64,000 nucleotides of DNA, from NCBI RefSeq assembly GCF_028649535.1, contig NZ_JAQSJE010000002.1, forward strand, positions 244,150 through 308,149, written 5' to 3'. The DNA comes from Mannheimia cairinae (GTDB lineage Bacteria > Pseudomonadota > Gammaproteobacteria > Enterobacterales > Pasteurellaceae). Position numbers and translations under genes: made by a program. Of the stretch, positions 19,509-29,159 are shown one piece after another. The notes beneath the pieces are model-generated. The model saw only the letters and a program-made list of their open reading frames with translations. It did no database searches and was not told the origin of the DNA. Every line of letters starts with the position of its first letter. Within the stretch, counting starts at the first letter, position 1.

Positions 19509-20483
19509 ATGAATAATACGATGCTTGCATTAAAGCAACAATTAAAACAAATTGCCGATTTAATTTTAGATAAAAATGATGTGCTATATTTTGATTATCC
19601 TCTGCACTTAAATGTGGGAGATTTGTTGATTTATGCAGGAACAGAGCAATTTTTTAAAGATTACCAAATCAATGTGCGTTTAAGACGTTGTTTGCAAGAT
19701 TTTAGCTTAGCAGAAGCCAAAAAATACATTACACCAAATACAACCTTAATTTGCCACGGTGGTGGGAATTTTGGCGATTTGTATCCTAGCATCCAAAGAT
19801 TACGTGAAGATATTGTTAAAACTTTCCCGAATAACCGTATTATTGTTATGCCTCAAACGGCATATTTTTCTAATGAAATTGCAATGAAACAATCTTCTGC
19901 TATTTTTAAGGCTCATAAAGATTGCCACCTGTTTGCGAGAGATGTAACAACTTATCAATTAATGAAAGAGCATTTTTCGAAAAATACGGTATTATCGCCA
20001 GATATGGCTCACCAATTATATGGTAAGTTAGCAACCAAAGCCGAAAGCTCAGCTAAACAATCTGAAAATGTATTGTATTTCTTGCGTAAAGATATTGAAA
20101 AAAGCCATTTAGAGCAGCAAATTCGAGCAACATTATCAACTCACTCAGCCATTAAAGATTGGGATGATATTTTAACGGATAAGGATCATCAGTTTGAATT
20201 GTGGATGAGCCGTTTTGCAAATATTGCCAATAAATTTGGGCTAAATTTTGTAAAAAATATCATCAATCAAATGTGGTATAAACGCAGTCTTGAAATTATT
20301 GAACGAGTAAGAAAGATTTTTATCAGTTACGATCTTGTGGTTACCAGCCGTTTACACGGACATATTTTTTCTTGCTTGCTTGAATTACCAAATGAAGTAT
20401 GTGATAACGCTTACGGTAAAAATTTAGGTTATTACAATCAATGGACAAACCCGATTGAATTTAGCAAGCCTTATCAACAATAG
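19509..20483 (+). CDS. polysaccharide pyruvyl transferase family protein
   Basis: Likely adds a pyruvate ketal from phosphoenolpyruvate to a surface sugar, or is a related sugar-modifying enzyme of that superfamily. The 324-aa protein has the family landmarks FDYPLHLNVGDLLIYAG near residue 30, CHGGGNFGDLYP (about residues 79-90), VMPQTAYFSNE, and the C-terminal VVTSRLHGHIFSCLL. No signal peptide or membrane segment is seen, so it is cytoplasmic. It opens a six-gene plus-strand run: its stop abuts the flippase start. The family includes members of unproven chemistry, so the acceptor is unknown. Confidence 0.8.
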   Translation: MNNTMLALKQQLKQIADLILDKNDVLYFDYPLHLNVGDLLIYAGTEQFFKDYQINVRLRRCLQDFSLAEAKKYITPNTTLICHGGGNFGDLYPSIQRLREDIVKTFPNNRIIVMPQTAYFSNEIAMKQSSAIFKAHKDCHLFARDVTTYQLMKEHFSKNTVLSPDMAHQLYGKLATKAESSAKQSENVLYFLRKDIEKSHLEQQIRATLSTHSAIKDWDDILTDKDHQFELWMSRFANIANKFGLNFVKNIINQMWYKRSLEIIERVRKIFISYDLVVTSRLHGHIFSCLLELPNEVCDNAYGKNLGYYNQWTNPIEFSKPYQQ

Positions 20484-21677
20484 ATGATGAATACTAATCA
20501 CCGTAATCTACTAAGTTTAATCTTGGTGACTATTTTAAGCACAGGGCTAACGATGGTTAGCTCTTTTTTGCTTGCTCGCTTATTAGCAGTAGAAGAGCGA
20601 GGCTTGTTTCAGCTATTTGTAACCTCTGTTACTTATTTAGTCACTATCGGTGTAGGCGGTGTAGGTTTTGCTTTTACGCTCAGTATGCGTAAACAGCAAT
20701 ATGCTGGATGGCGTTATTATTTTTGTAGCTTTTTGGCTTTTTCTGCACTTGTTGCATCTATCAGCTTATTCTTTTTTAATGTAACTACATTTTATGCACT
20801 ATTTATTATCAATGTTGTTTTAACGGCAATTTCTGTTATTACATTAGAAAAAAGTAAAATTGATGCAAATTTAAAGATTTACCGTTTCATCTCACTCCAA
20901 CAACCTATTTTAGCGGTAATCTTATATGGTGTTTGCTATTGGGTATGGGGTGAGCAACCTTTACCGACAACCTTATATTTATTGACGATTTTAACGGCAT
21001 TACAAGCTATTTTTTGCTTGTTTTACCTGTATAAAATTGAGAAGAAATTTATCGCAACGCATAATGCTCAACCGATAAATTTTCAGTTCTTCCGCACAAA
21101 TTGGCTAAAACAAAATTTATTACAAACATTTGGTGCCACAACGGTGAATCTAGATAAGTTTCTCATAGTTTCTTTAATGGGAAATTATACACTGGGGCTT
21201 TATACTGTTTGCATCGCATTTGATGCATTAGTGACTAAATTTATTAATATGTTGGCAGATTATTACTATTCGGGCTTGCTAAATAACATTAATCGAATTA
21301 AGTCAGCATTAGTATTGATTGGGGTAATTAGTTTAGGCTCGATAATTGTTGTGCCTTTTTTAGCTGAACCTATTATCGTATTTTTCTTCTCAGTAAAATA
21401 TGTTGAAGTCGCACCATTATTACTGTGGTTTATTATTAATTCTATTATTGCAGGCTTATCTTGGTTACTTTCACAAAATATGCTGATTTTAGGTAAGCAG
21501 GTATTGCTTTTCACTCGTCAGCTTATTTCGATTATTGTCCTCGTTATTTTGTTCTATTATTTCAAAGATCTTGGATTACAAGGCGTGGCTTACGCATTAA
21601 TCGGGGCAAGTTTAGTCAGATTAATGATTTCAATACTCTATTATTTTAAATTTCCAGTGAATGAAAACGGAAAATAA
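20484..21677 (+). CDS. Wzx-type polysaccharide flippase (MATE/MVF-like)
   Basis: Inner-membrane protein of the polysaccharide biosynthesis (Wzx/RfbX) superfamily, expected to flip lipid-linked oligosaccharide units to the periplasm. The 397-aa protein has about twelve hydrophobic segments and the N-terminal pattern STGLTMVSSFLLARLLAVEERGLFQ (in parts: STGLTMVSSFLLARLL, AVEERGLFQ), like other Wzx proteins. It abuts the gene before it and is 2 bp from the GT25 gene after it. Position among glycosyltransferases supports the role. Substrate is unknown. Confidence 0.82.
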   Translation: MMNTNHRNLLSLILVTILSTGLTMVSSFLLARLLAVEERGLFQLFVTSVTYLVTIGVGGVGFAFTLSMRKQQYAGWRYYFCSFLAFSALVASISLFFFNVTTFYALFIINVVLTAISVITLEKSKIDANLKIYRFISLQQPILAVILYGVCYWVWGEQPLPTTLYLLTILTALQAIFCLFYLYKIEKKFIATHNAQPINFQFFRTNWLKQNLLQTFGATTVNLDKFLIVSLMGNYTLGLYTVCIAFDALVTKFINMLADYYYSGLLNNINRIKSALVLIGVISLGSIIVVPFLAEPIIVFFFSVKYVEVAPLLLWFIINSIIAGLSWLLSQNMLILGKQVLLFTRQLISIIVLVILFYYFKDLGLQGVAYALIGASLVRLMISILYYFKFPVNENGK

Positions 21678-21679
21678 CA

Positions 21680-22441
21680 ATGAAAAAATATCTTATTTCT
21701 CTTGAGAGAGATCAGGCTCGTCGAGAGCTATTTTTTGCTCAGCCAAACACATCGGATTTTAATCTGTTTAGTGCAATTAATACGATGCAAGAAACGGATG
21801 AATCATTACAGGCACGTTTTGACTTTAATTTATTTGAGCAACGCTATGGACGTAAAGCAACGAAAGGTGAAATCGGTTGTACGTTAAGTCATCTTGCTAT
21901 TTATCAACAAATTTTGGTAGATGAGAATATTAAAGATGAAGATTATGTATTGGTATGTGAAGATGACGCACTTTTTACAGATAATTTCCAAGCCAAACTA
22001 GATGCTTTATTACCTTATTGTGAGGCGGATTTTATTTGGGTAGGGCAGTCTAAAATTACCAATTTTAATGATAGTGAATTAGAGATTAATTATCCGATTG
22101 CACCAAGTTTCCTTTGCAAGAAAATTGAGAATACAAATTTAACTTATGGGTTGCCGTATAAACCTTATTTTGCCGGTACTGTTGCCTATTTAGTGCGTAA
22201 ACAAGCGGTCAAAAAATTATTAAATTTTGCAAAATTACCGTTTTGGTTAGCAGATGATTACGTTTTATTCCAAGAACAACTTGGTTTAGTAGCTACTGCT
22301 GTTCGCCCATTATTAGCAATTGAAAACCCTCAAACGATTAGTAATTTATCGCAATTTAGAGCAGAGAAATATAATAATTTTTGGATGAAAATAGCAAAAT
22401 ATCCATTAAAAAAATTGTTCGCAATTAAACGAAATATGTAG
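21680..22441 (+). CDS. family 25 glycosyltransferase (lipooligosaccharide type)
   Basis: Glycosyltransferase of family GT25, which in Haemophilus and Neisseria adds galactose to lipooligosaccharide (LgtB, Lic2A, LpsA types). The 253-aa protein begins MKKYLISLERDQARRE and has KGEIGCTLSHLAIYQQIL and the acidic motif VLVCEDDALF (about residues 89-98), plus LADDYVLF toward the C-terminus. No membrane segment. An uptake signal lies inside near 22200. No tetranucleotide repeat is present in the 5' end, so it does not look phase-variable. Sugar donor and acceptor are unknown. Confidence 0.87.
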   Translation: MKKYLISLERDQARRELFFAQPNTSDFNLFSAINTMQETDESLQARFDFNLFEQRYGRKATKGEIGCTLSHLAIYQQILVDENIKDEDYVLVCEDDALFTDNFQAKLDALLPYCEADFIWVGQSKITNFNDSELEINYPIAPSFLCKKIENTNLTYGLPYKPYFAGTVAYLVRKQAVKKLLNFAKLPFWLADDYVLFQEQLGLVATAVRPLLAIENPQTISNLSQFRAEKYNNFWMKIAKYPLKKLFAIKRNM

Positions 22442-22452
22442 AGAGAATAGAG

Positions 22453-23700
22453 TTGAGCACATTATTTAGTTTTTTTTATATTTATGACCCTTGGTTTTTC
22501 CATTTTTTTAGAATGGCATTTTTTGTCGGCTTAATTGCAGCCGTAATGATGCTAATTAAACTTTATAGAAATGAATTTAAAGCAGGTATTTCTATTCCAT
22601 TAGATAGCTTATATGCCATTTTAGGATTATTGGTAATTAGCGTTATACCAATGCTGATTTATCGTTCAAATGATTTTTCAGTTGTTACAATGTATAGCAA
22701 ATTGCTGATTTTATTTGGGTTTGGTGTGATTGGATATAACTTATTTTATCGCCAACAAAATAGCCAGCAAAAGCTAATAGCTGATTTAAAAATAGGTATT
22801 GTTATTCAATGGATTGTGGGTGTTGCAGCCTTGCTTGGCTTACCATTTATGGTAGATTTTGCCCTTTCTTCTAATGTGAATATGCCACGCTTTTTTGGTT
22901 CTGAGCAGGAATATCGTTTATACAATATTACGTCTGCGGCTTTTTTTCAGTTAAGTATTTTTTTTCTGTTTCTATTACATTTTTTATTGGCCTATAACGA
23001 GAAACATAACAATATTTCGAGTGTTTTCCTCTTTTTTATACTCTGTATTGGGCTTATTTCTGGCAGAACATTCCTATTGCTTTCTGTTGTGAGTATTCTT
23101 TTATATTTTAAATGGCGTTATCTTCCAGTGTTATTTATTTTTGCTGGAATGATTTTACTGCTAGCAATGTATTTACCAGATAATCGTTATGTTGCACACG
23201 CTTTAGAGCCTTTAATCAATCTACTTACAATGGTGGATAAATCACTGATCCACAGTGTGAATGAAGTAACCGAGGCAACACAACTAAGTTCATCAACAGA
23301 TACTTTGCTAGAAGAGCATCTATATATGCCTCAATTAAAGCAGATTTTGTTTGGTGATGGTTTTTATTTTACTGAAGATGGGCGTTATTATGGTTTTACC
23401 GACTCGGGTTTTATTCGTCAGGTACTATATGGCGGAATAGGTTATATGTTAGCTTGCTTTGCTTTTACTGCATATTTTGTGTGGAAAGTTGCCCAAAATT
23501 GGTTTAATGGGAGTTGGAAGTTTACTCTTTCCACTCTTGCCATATTAAGTATTTGTAATATAAAAGCAGATACTTATGCCTTCCCTGGCATTATGTTTGT
23601 GTTGATTATTTTTTTATCATTGTTTGTTGAGAAGAATGAGAATACAAGCGGTCGCAATCTAATATTATTTTGCAAACAGAAGGATGCTAAAAATGTTTAG
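22453..23700 (+). CDS. O-antigen polymerase/ligase-like membrane protein
   Basis: Polytopic inner-membrane protein of about 415 aa with ten or more hydrophobic segments and a larger periplasmic loop (about residues 245-300), the layout of Wzy polymerases and WaaL-type ligases. It is placed with a flippase and glycosyltransferases. A short motif ISGRTFLLLSVVSILLYF in mid-protein fits the Wzy_C/O-antigen ligase region. The proposed TTG start (22453) has GAGAG 8 bp upstream; an ATG at codon 17 is an alternative. Polymerase and ligase cannot be told apart by sequence reading. Confidence 0.65.
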   Translation: MSTLFSFFYIYDPWFFHFFRMAFFVGLIAAVMMLIKLYRNEFKAGISIPLDSLYAILGLLVISVIPMLIYRSNDFSVVTMYSKLLILFGFGVIGYNLFYRQQNSQQKLIADLKIGIVIQWIVGVAALLGLPFMVDFALSSNVNMPRFFGSEQEYRLYNITSAAFFQLSIFFLFLLHFLLAYNEKHNNISSVFLFFILCIGLISGRTFLLLSVVSILLYFKWRYLPVLFIFAGMILLLAMYLPDNRYVAHALEPLINLLTMVDKSLIHSVNEVTEATQLSSSTDTLLEEHLYMPQLKQILFGDGFYFTEDGRYYGFTDSGFIRQVLYGGIGYMLACFAFTAYFVWKVAQNWFNGSWKFTLSTLAILSICNIKADTYAFPGIMFVLIIFLSLFVEKNENTSGRNLILFCKQKDAKNV

Positions 23701-24577
23701 TATTATTGTGCCTTCTTATAATCGTAACGTTGAAATAGCTGAATTGTTGGAAAGCTTAAAACGGCAGACAGTTTATAATTTTGAAGTGATTGTAGTGGAT
23801 GATTGTTCAAAAATGCCTGTTGAGGTCAATGAAGAATATCCGTTTAACGTTAATGTCATCCGTAATAATCCTAATGTTGGAGCAGCTCAAAGCCGAAATG
23901 TCGGGGCTAGCCACGCTAATCACGAATGGCTACTGTTTTTAGATGATGATGACCGCTTTATGCCGGAAAAATGTGAGCGATTAGCGGCTGAAATTACACA
24001 AAATGCAATAGTAAACTTCGTTTATCACCCCGCAAAATGTGAAATGGTCAATGAAGGTTTTACTTATGTAACTCGTCCGTTTAAAGATACAAAAGAGCTA
24101 ACCAAAGAGAATATTTTAAAAGCCAACAAAATCGGCGGGATGCCGATGATTGGCGTGAAAAAAGAGCTGTTTTGCAAAATTGGCGGATTATCTGACCGCT
24201 TGCGTTCGTTAGAAGATTACGATTTCTTACTTAAATTGTTGGAAGAACCTGGTTTTTCGCCACTTTATGTTGATGAACCTTTAACTTATTGCACCTTTCA
24301 TACCAAACGTGCCAGTGTTTCAACGGATACCGGCAATACCGAAAAAGCGATAGCCTATATTGAGCAAACTTATATAAAAACGGCAGAGCAGGCAGAGAAT
24401 TTTAAGTTAAATTCACTCTATATTTTAAGTTATCCGCATATTATGAATTTATCCCGCACGGCGGCTAAATATTATTTTGCAATGTTTAAGCAAACTAAAA
24501 ATATTAAGCAGTTCATTATTGCAGTGGTAATTTGTCTTTCGCCTAAATTGGCGATTAATCTAAAAAGGTTTTTATAA
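23693..24577 (+). CDS. family 2 glycosyltransferase
   Basis: Cytoplasmic GT-A fold glycosyltransferase of family 2. The 294-aa product starts MFSIIVPSYNRNVEIAELL and has VIVVDDCS, NVGAAQSRNVGA, and the metal-binding FLDDDDRF near residue 85. An ATG at 23684 is also in frame, but AGAAGG lies 9 bp upstream of the ATG at 23693, which I therefore prefer. It overlaps the preceding membrane protein gene slightly and ends in TAATG with the next glycosyltransferase, so translation is coupled. Sugar specificity is unknown. Confidence 0.88.
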   Translation: MFSIIVPSYNRNVEIAELLESLKRQTVYNFEVIVVDDCSKMPVEVNEEYPFNVNVIRNNPNVGAAQSRNVGASHANHEWLLFLDDDDRFMPEKCERLAAEITQNAIVNFVYHPAKCEMVNEGFTYVTRPFKDTKELTKENILKANKIGGMPMIGVKKELFCKIGGLSDRLRSLEDYDFLLKLLEEPGFSPLYVDEPLTYCTFHTKRASVSTDTGNTEKAIAYIEQTYIKTAEQAENFKLNSLYILSYPHIMNLSRTAAKYYFAMFKQTKNIKQFIIAVVICLSPKLAINLKRFL

Positions 24578-25377
24578 TGAAATTTTCGGTATTAATGTCT
24601 TTATACATTAAAGAGCAACCTCAGTATTTAAGAGAATGTTTTGATAGCCTTAAAGCCCAAACTTATCCTGCCGATGAAATAGTTGTTTGTTTTGACGGAG
24701 CGGTAACGCAAGAGCTTGAAGCGATTGTGGAAGAATATAGTGCTGTTTTGCCAATAAAAGCGGTGAAGTTTCCACAAAGTCGAGGGCTAGGAAAAACCTT
24801 AAATGATGGTTTAACACATTGTTCAAATGAGTGGGTTTTCCGTATGGATACCGATGACATTTGTTTGCCAGAACGTTTTGAAAAACAGATTACGTTTATT
24901 GAGCAAAATCCTGAAATTGTGATTTTTGGCGGGCAAATTGCAGAGTTCGGGCAAGATATTAATGATCTTGTTGCTTACCGTAATGTGCCGACAACAGCGG
25001 ATGAAATTGTGAAGTTTACCCGTAAACGTTGCCCTTTTAATCATATGACAGTCGCCTACCAAAAATCGAAAGTATTGGAAGTTGGCGGCTATCAAGATTT
25101 GCAAGAAGATTACTATTTATGGATAAAATTGATTGCTCAATTTAAACAAGTTGCCAATCTTCCCGATTTATTAGTTTATGCTCGAGTGGGTAATGGAATG
25201 GTAGGCAGACGACGTGGAATGGGACAAGCTCAAGCAGAATGGCGTTTGTATAAATTAAAAAATAGTTGCAACATTCACGATCCTATTTCGGGGTTTGTTA
25301 TCTTTTTAATGCGTGCAGTGCCTCGGCTACTTCCCCTTTCCCTATTAAAAGCGGTTTATGGATTTGTCAGAAAATAA
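24577..25377 (+). CDS. family 2 glycosyltransferase
   Basis: Second GT2 enzyme of the glycan operon, 266 aa. It starts MKFSVLMSLYIKEQPQYLRECFDSL, given here in parts: MKFSVLMSLYIKEQ and PQYLRECFDSL. It has IVVCFDGA, RGLGKTLNDGL, and the acidic motif RMDTDDICLPERF (about residues 89-101), followed by the acceptor-side QEDYYLWIKLI. The pattern resembles the Haemophilus LsgF/amylovoran AmsE-type transferases. No membrane segment is needed, but the C-terminus (FVIFLMRAVPRLLPLSLL) is hydrophobic and may associate with the membrane. It is the last gene of the operon, followed by a terminator. Confidence 0.88.
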   Translation: MKFSVLMSLYIKEQPQYLRECFDSLKAQTYPADEIVVCFDGAVTQELEAIVEEYSAVLPIKAVKFPQSRGLGKTLNDGLTHCSNEWVFRMDTDDICLPERFEKQITFIEQNPEIVIFGGQIAEFGQDINDLVAYRNVPTTADEIVKFTRKRCPFNHMTVAYQKSKVLEVGGYQDLQEDYYLWIKLIAQFKQVANLPDLLVYARVGNGMVGRRRGMGQAQAEWRLYKLKNSCNIHDPISGFVIFLMRAVPRLLPLSLLKAVYGFVRK

Positions 25378-25386
25378 TCAAAAAGA

Positions 25387-25412
25387 AAGCCACAGTTTTG
25401 CTACTGTGGCTT
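25387..25412. terminator. bidirectional terminator between glycan operon and msrA
   Basis: AAGCCACAGT / ACTGTGGCTT is a perfect 10-bp stem with a 6-nt loop between two convergent genes. T-rich sequence follows on the plus side and A-rich precedes it, so it can serve both directions. Confidence 0.8.
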
Positions 25413-25417
25413 AGGTT

Positions 25418-25924
25418 TTATTGGTTTTTTAAAATCTCATTCATTAACTGAATGTCAATATGGCAATAGCCAGTTGGGTTTTTTACTAAATATTCCTGAT
25501 GATACTCTTCTGCAGGGAAATATTGTTCTAACATTTCATTTTCAACTGCTAAAGGTTTATCAAAGTGTGTTTGTAGTTCAGCAAGTGCTTGATTAATGAC
25601 AGGAATATCTTGCGGATCAACATAGTAGATACCCGTACGATACTGAATACCAACATCGTGACCTTGTTGATTAATACTTACTGGGTCAATCACTTTAAAG
25701 AAATAATCTAATAATTTCGCTAAGCTAATTTGATTGGCATCATAGGTTACTTTCACCACTTCTGCGTGTCCACTCCCTGCACATACATCTTGGTAGCTAG
25801 GGTTTAAGGTATTGCCATTAGCGTAACCTGATTGTGCTTTAATAACCCCATTAATGCGTTGCATAAAAGATTCTACTCCCCAAAAGCAGCCACCAGCTAA
25901 ATAAATTTCACGAATGTTTTGCAT
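25418..25924 (-). CDS. msrA: peptide-methionine (S)-S-oxide reductase MsrA
   Basis: Repairs oxidised methionine by reducing the S-sulfoxide. The 168-aa protein has the active-site motif GGCFWGVE (residues about 11-18) with the catalytic cysteine, then YRTGIYYVDPQD and AEEYHQEYL. It is a stand-alone MsrA, without the MsrB domain found fused in some Pasteurellaceae and Neisseria proteins, and it has no signal peptide, so it is cytoplasmic. It has its own upstream region. Confidence 0.95.
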   Translation of the reverse strand: MQNIREIYLAGGCFWGVESFMQRINGVIKAQSGYANGNTLNPSYQDVCAGSGHAEVVKVTYDANQISLAKLLDYFFKVIDPVSINQQGHDVGIQYRTGIYYVDPQDIPVINQALAELQTHFDKPLAVENEMLEQYFPAEEYHQEYLVKNPTGYCHIDIQLMNEILKNQ

Positions 25925-26141
25925 ATTGCTCTCCTAAAATATTGTTCACTTTTATAGAATAAAATGGCCTGTAAATTAGTAATAAAATACCATAAGTTAC
26001 GCTTTGTCAATTTATGTTTGTATATATTAAATTTTACGAGCTTTTTTACACAAAAATAGGTATAGTATCGACACTTTATTCACTAGTTTATGGAAATGGT
26101 TTTCATTCTATAAATTCATTTTTTCATTTCAGAGGTTTTAT

Positions 26142-27404
26142 ATGGGTACACTTAATAGTCTTTTAGGTATTGTTGTGTTGCTGTTTATTGCTTTTCTGTT
26201 TTCTAGCAATAAGCGTTCAATCAGTCCACGTGCAGTATTAGGGGCATTAGCGTTACAAGTTGCGATTGGTGCATTAGTGTTATATGTGCCAGCTGGTCGT
26301 GATGCATTAAATGCAATGGCAAATGGTGTGGCAAAAGTGATTTCTTACGGCAACGAAGGGATTTCCTTTTTATTTGGTGGCTTAGTGAGCGATAAAATGT
26401 TTGAAGTCTTTGGTGGCGGTGGTTTCGTCTTTGCTTTCCGTGTGCTTCCTACCATTGTTTTCTTCTCTGCATTAATTTCATTACTTTACTATGTTGGTGT
26501 AATGCAATGGATTATCCGTATTTTAGGTGGCTTATTACAAAAAGCATTAGGTACATCGAAAGCGGAATCTATGTCAGCAGCGGCAAATATCTTTGTTGGT
26601 CAAACAGAAGCACCACTTGTCGTTAAACCTTATATCAGCAAAATGACAGAGTCTGAGTTATTTGCCATTATGTCTGGTGGCTTGGCTTCTATTGCAGGCT
26701 CTGTAATGGCAGGTTATGCAGGAATGGGGGTACCTTTAACTTACCTTATCGCAGCTTCGTTTATGGCAGCACCGGCAGGTTTATTATTTGCAAAAATTAT
26801 GGTGCCACAAACAGAACAGTTCCGTGACGAATTAGAAGCGGTTGATTTAGAAAAACCTGCAAACATTTTAGATGCAGCTGCATCAGGTGCTTCATCTGGT
26901 ATGCAATTAGCGTTAAATGTTGGGGCAATGTTAATCGCATTTGTGGCATTAATTGCATTAATTAATGGTATTTTAGGCGGTGTTGGTGGCTGGTTTGGCT
27001 ACGATACTTTAAATCTCGGTCAAATTTTTGGTTGGGTATTTAAACCATTAGCTTGGGTAATTGGTGTACCTTGGGCTGAGGCTGAAATTGCAGGCCAAAT
27101 GATTGGCTTGAAATTAGCGGTAAATGAGTTTGTTGGCTATTTAGAATTTGCAAAATATTTAGCACCTGAATCTACCGTGCAGTTAAGTGAAAAAACCATT
27201 GCTATTATTACTTTTGCATTATGTGGCTTTGCAAACTTTAGCTCTATTGCGATTTTAATCGGTGGTATTGGTGCAATGGCTCCTGGCCGTCGAGGTGATA
27301 TCGCACGTCTTGGTATTAAAGCGGTAATTGCTGGTTCATTATCTAACTTGATGAGTGCAACCATCGCAGGATTATTTATCGGATTAGGCGGTGCGGTTAT
27401 TTAA
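26142..27404 (+). CDS. nupC: NupC-type concentrative nucleoside transporter
   Basis: Inner-membrane proton- or sodium-coupled nucleoside uptake protein of the CNT family. The 420-aa protein has about ten hydrophobic segments and the CNT landmarks [35 protein letters not shown] (substrate site), and [15 protein letters not shown]. Start ATG follows AGAGG. It lies just before deoC and deoD, so imported nucleosides can be split and used. A terminator hairpin after nupC suggests it is transcribed at least partly apart from deoCD. I found no convincing CRP or CytR site by eye. Confidence 0.92.
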   Translation: MGTLNSLLGIVVLLFIAFLFSSNKRSISPRAVLGALALQVAIGALVLYVPAGRDALNAMANGVAKVISYGNEGISFLFGGLVSDKMFEVFGGGGFVFAFRVLPTIVFFSALISLLYYVGVMQWIIRILGGLLQKALGTSKAESMSAAANIFVGQTEAPLVVKPYISKMTESELFAIMSGGLASIAGSVMAGYAGMGVPLTYLIAASFMAAPAGLLFAKIMVPQTEQFRDELEAVDLEKPANILDAAASGASSGMQLALNVGAMLIAFVALIALINGILGGVGGWFGYDTLNLGQIFGWVFKPLAWVIGVPWAEAEIAGQMIGLKLAVNEFVGYLEFAKYLAPESTVQLSEKTIAIITFALCGFANFSSIAILIGGIGAMAPGRRGDIARLGIKAVIAGSLSNLMSATIAGLFIGLGGAVI

Positions 27405-27419
27405 TCAAATCTTCTCAGT

Positions 27420-27443
27420 AAAACCACTAGAAATAGTGGTTTT
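27420..27443 (+). terminator. terminator downstream of nupC
   Basis: AAAACCACTA / TAGTGGTTTT is a perfect 10-bp stem with a GAAA tetraloop, followed by ATTGTTTTTT. It is a well-formed intrinsic terminator 16 bp after the nupC stop. Confidence 0.9.
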
Positions 27444-27542
27444 ATTGTTTTTTATCTCAGGTAAACGGTTGCTTGAAAATTAGCTATTTACAAGCGGTTA
27501 GATTTTTATAAAAATTTACAAATAATAAAAAGGAGAAGGCTT

Positions 27543-28319
27543 ATGACATTAAAAAATTCGGCTCAATTAGCACTTTCTTTAATGGATTTAACCACATTAA
27601 ATGAAAATGATACTGATGAAAAAGTGATTTCATTGTGCCAACAAGCAAAGACAGAATTTGGTACGCCTGCGGCGGTTTGTGTGTATCCTCGTTTTGTACC
27701 TATTGCTCGTAAAGCATTGAAAGCTGCCGGTATTGAGCAAGTAAAAATTGCCACAGTGACTAACTTCCCACACGGTAATGATGATATTGAAATTGCTGTT
27801 ACCGAAACGAGAGCAGCTATTGCTTACGGTGCAGATGAAGTAGATGTGGTTTTCCCTTACAAAGCATTAATTGCAGGCGACGAAAATGTTGGTTTTGAAT
27901 TAGTGAAACAATGCAAAACAGCTTGTGCAGCAAATAATGTGTTACTTAAAGTGATTATTGAAACAGGCGAGCTGAAAACAGAGCCGCTTATTCGCAAAGC
28001 AAGTGAAATTTCAATTCAAGCAGGGGCTGATTTTATTAAAACCTCAACTGGTAAAGTGGCGGTTAATGCAACCTTAGAATCGGCTCGTATTATGCTTGAA
28101 ACCATTCGTGATTTAGATGTTGCTAAAACCGTTGGCTTTAAGGCTGCTGGTGGGGTAAAAACATCTGAAGAAGCTGCTCAATATTTAGAATTAGCAAGTT
28201 CTCTTTTAGGTAAAGAATGGGTGAGTGCTTCACATTTCCGTTTTGGAGCATCAAGTTTATTAGCTAATTTATTAGCAACATTGAATGGTGAACAGCAACA
28301 GTCTGTTCAAGGTTATTAA
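27543..28319 (+). CDS. deoC: deoxyribose-phosphate aldolase
   Basis: Splits 2-deoxyribose 5-phosphate to glyceraldehyde 3-phosphate and acetaldehyde in deoxynucleoside breakdown. The 258-aa protein has [12 protein letters not shown] and the Schiff-base lysine in DFIKTSTGK, followed by [14 protein letters not shown], all typical of class I DeoC. Start has AAGGAG. It is 26 bp before deoD; deoA and deoB, which complete the E. coli deo operon, are absent here. Confidence 0.96.
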   Translation: MTLKNSAQLALSLMDLTTLNENDTDEKVISLCQQAKTEFGTPAAVCVYPRFVPIARKALKAAGIEQVKIATVTNFPHGNDDIEIAVTETRAAIAYGADEVDVVFPYKALIAGDENVGFELVKQCKTACAANNVLLKVIIETGELKTEPLIRKASEISIQAGADFIKTSTGKVAVNATLESARIMLETIRDLDVAKTVGFKAAGGVKTSEEAAQYLELASSLLGKEWVSASHFRFGASSLLANLLATLNGEQQQSVQGY

Positions 28320-28345
28320 TTAATATTTACTAAGAGGAAAATAAA

Positions 28346-29065
28346 ATGGCAACTCCACACATTAACGCACCAGAAGGTGCTTTCGCAGACGTTGTAATTA
28401 TGCCGGGTGATCCACTTCGCGCAAAATACATTGCTGAGACTTTTTTAGAAAACGCAGAAGAAGTTACTAATGTACGTAATATGTTAGGCTACACAGGAAC
28501 TTATAAAGGTCGCCGTATTTCAGTTATGGGACACGGTATGGGGATTCCATCTTGTTCTATCTATGCAAAAGAGCTAATCACAGAATATGGTGTGAAAAAA
28601 ATTATTCGTGTGGGTTCTTGTGGTGCAGTGCGTACTGATGTGAAAGTTCGTGATATTGTAATTGGTACTGGTGCTTGTACAGACTCTAAAGTAAACCGTA
28701 TCCGTTTCCGTGATAACGATTTCGCAGCGATTGCAGACTTTGATATGACATTAGCCGCTCACCAAGCAGCGAAAGAGAAAGGTATCGAAGCACGCTTTGG
28801 TAATTTATTCTCTGCAGATTTATTCTATTCTCCAGATGTTGAAATGTTTGATGTAATGGAAAAATACGGCATCTTAGGTGTAGAAATGGAAGCTGCAGGT
28901 ATTTATGCAGTGGCGGCAGAGTTCGGTGCTAAAGCATTAGCGATTTGTACTGTATCTGACCATATCCGCACTGGCGAACAAACAACCTCAGAAGAGCGTC
29001 AATTAACCTTCAACGGTATGATTGAAATTGCATTAGAGTCAGTATTAATCGGTGATAAGCAATAA
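28346..29065 (+). CDS. deoD: purine nucleoside phosphorylase DeoD type
   Basis: Phosphorolysis of purine (deoxy)nucleosides to base and (deoxy)ribose 1-phosphate. The 239-aa protein matches the hexameric DeoD family from the start: [21 protein letters not shown] (in parts [21 protein letters not shown]), [23 protein letters not shown], and [10 protein letters not shown], with the catalytic Asp in CTVSDHI. Normal length. It is the last gene of deoC-deoD and is closed by an uptake-signal hairpin. Confidence 0.97.
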   Translation: MATPHINAPEGAFADVVIMPGDPLRAKYIAETFLENAEEVTNVRNMLGYTGTYKGRRISVMGHGMGIPSCSIYAKELITEYGVKKIIRVGSCGAVRTDVKVRDIVIGTGACTDSKVNRIRFRDNDFAAIADFDMTLAAHQAAKEKGIEARFGNLFSADLFYSPDVEMFDVMEKYGILGVEMEAAGIYAVAAEFGAKALAICTVSDHIRTGEQTTSEERQLTFNGMIEIALESVLIGDKQ

Positions 29066-29089
29066 TTGTTTTGAGTTCGTAAAATATTA

Positions 29090-29134
29090 CAAGCGGTTAA
29101 ATTTTGTAAATAAATTTCAAAATTTAACCGCTTG
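29090..29134 (+). terminator. inverted uptake-signal pair terminating deoD
   Basis: CAAGCGGTTAAATTTTG (29090-29106) and its exact complement (29118-29134) form a 17-bp stem with an 11-nt loop, followed by ATTTTTTTT. Each arm carries the core of an uptake signal sequence. It is the clearest example in the window of an inverted uptake-signal pair that is also a complete intrinsic terminator. Confidence 0.9.
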
Positions 29135-29159
29135 ATTTTTTTTCAAAAATACTATCTAC

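Noticed and set aside
21680-22441. Phase-variable tetranucleotide repeat in the GT25 gene
   Set aside because: No CAAT, GACA or similar repeat tract occurs in or before the glycosyltransferase genes.
25925-26141. CRP or CytR operator for nupC
   Set aside because: No TGTGA-N6-TCACA sequence with acceptable matches could be found by eye.
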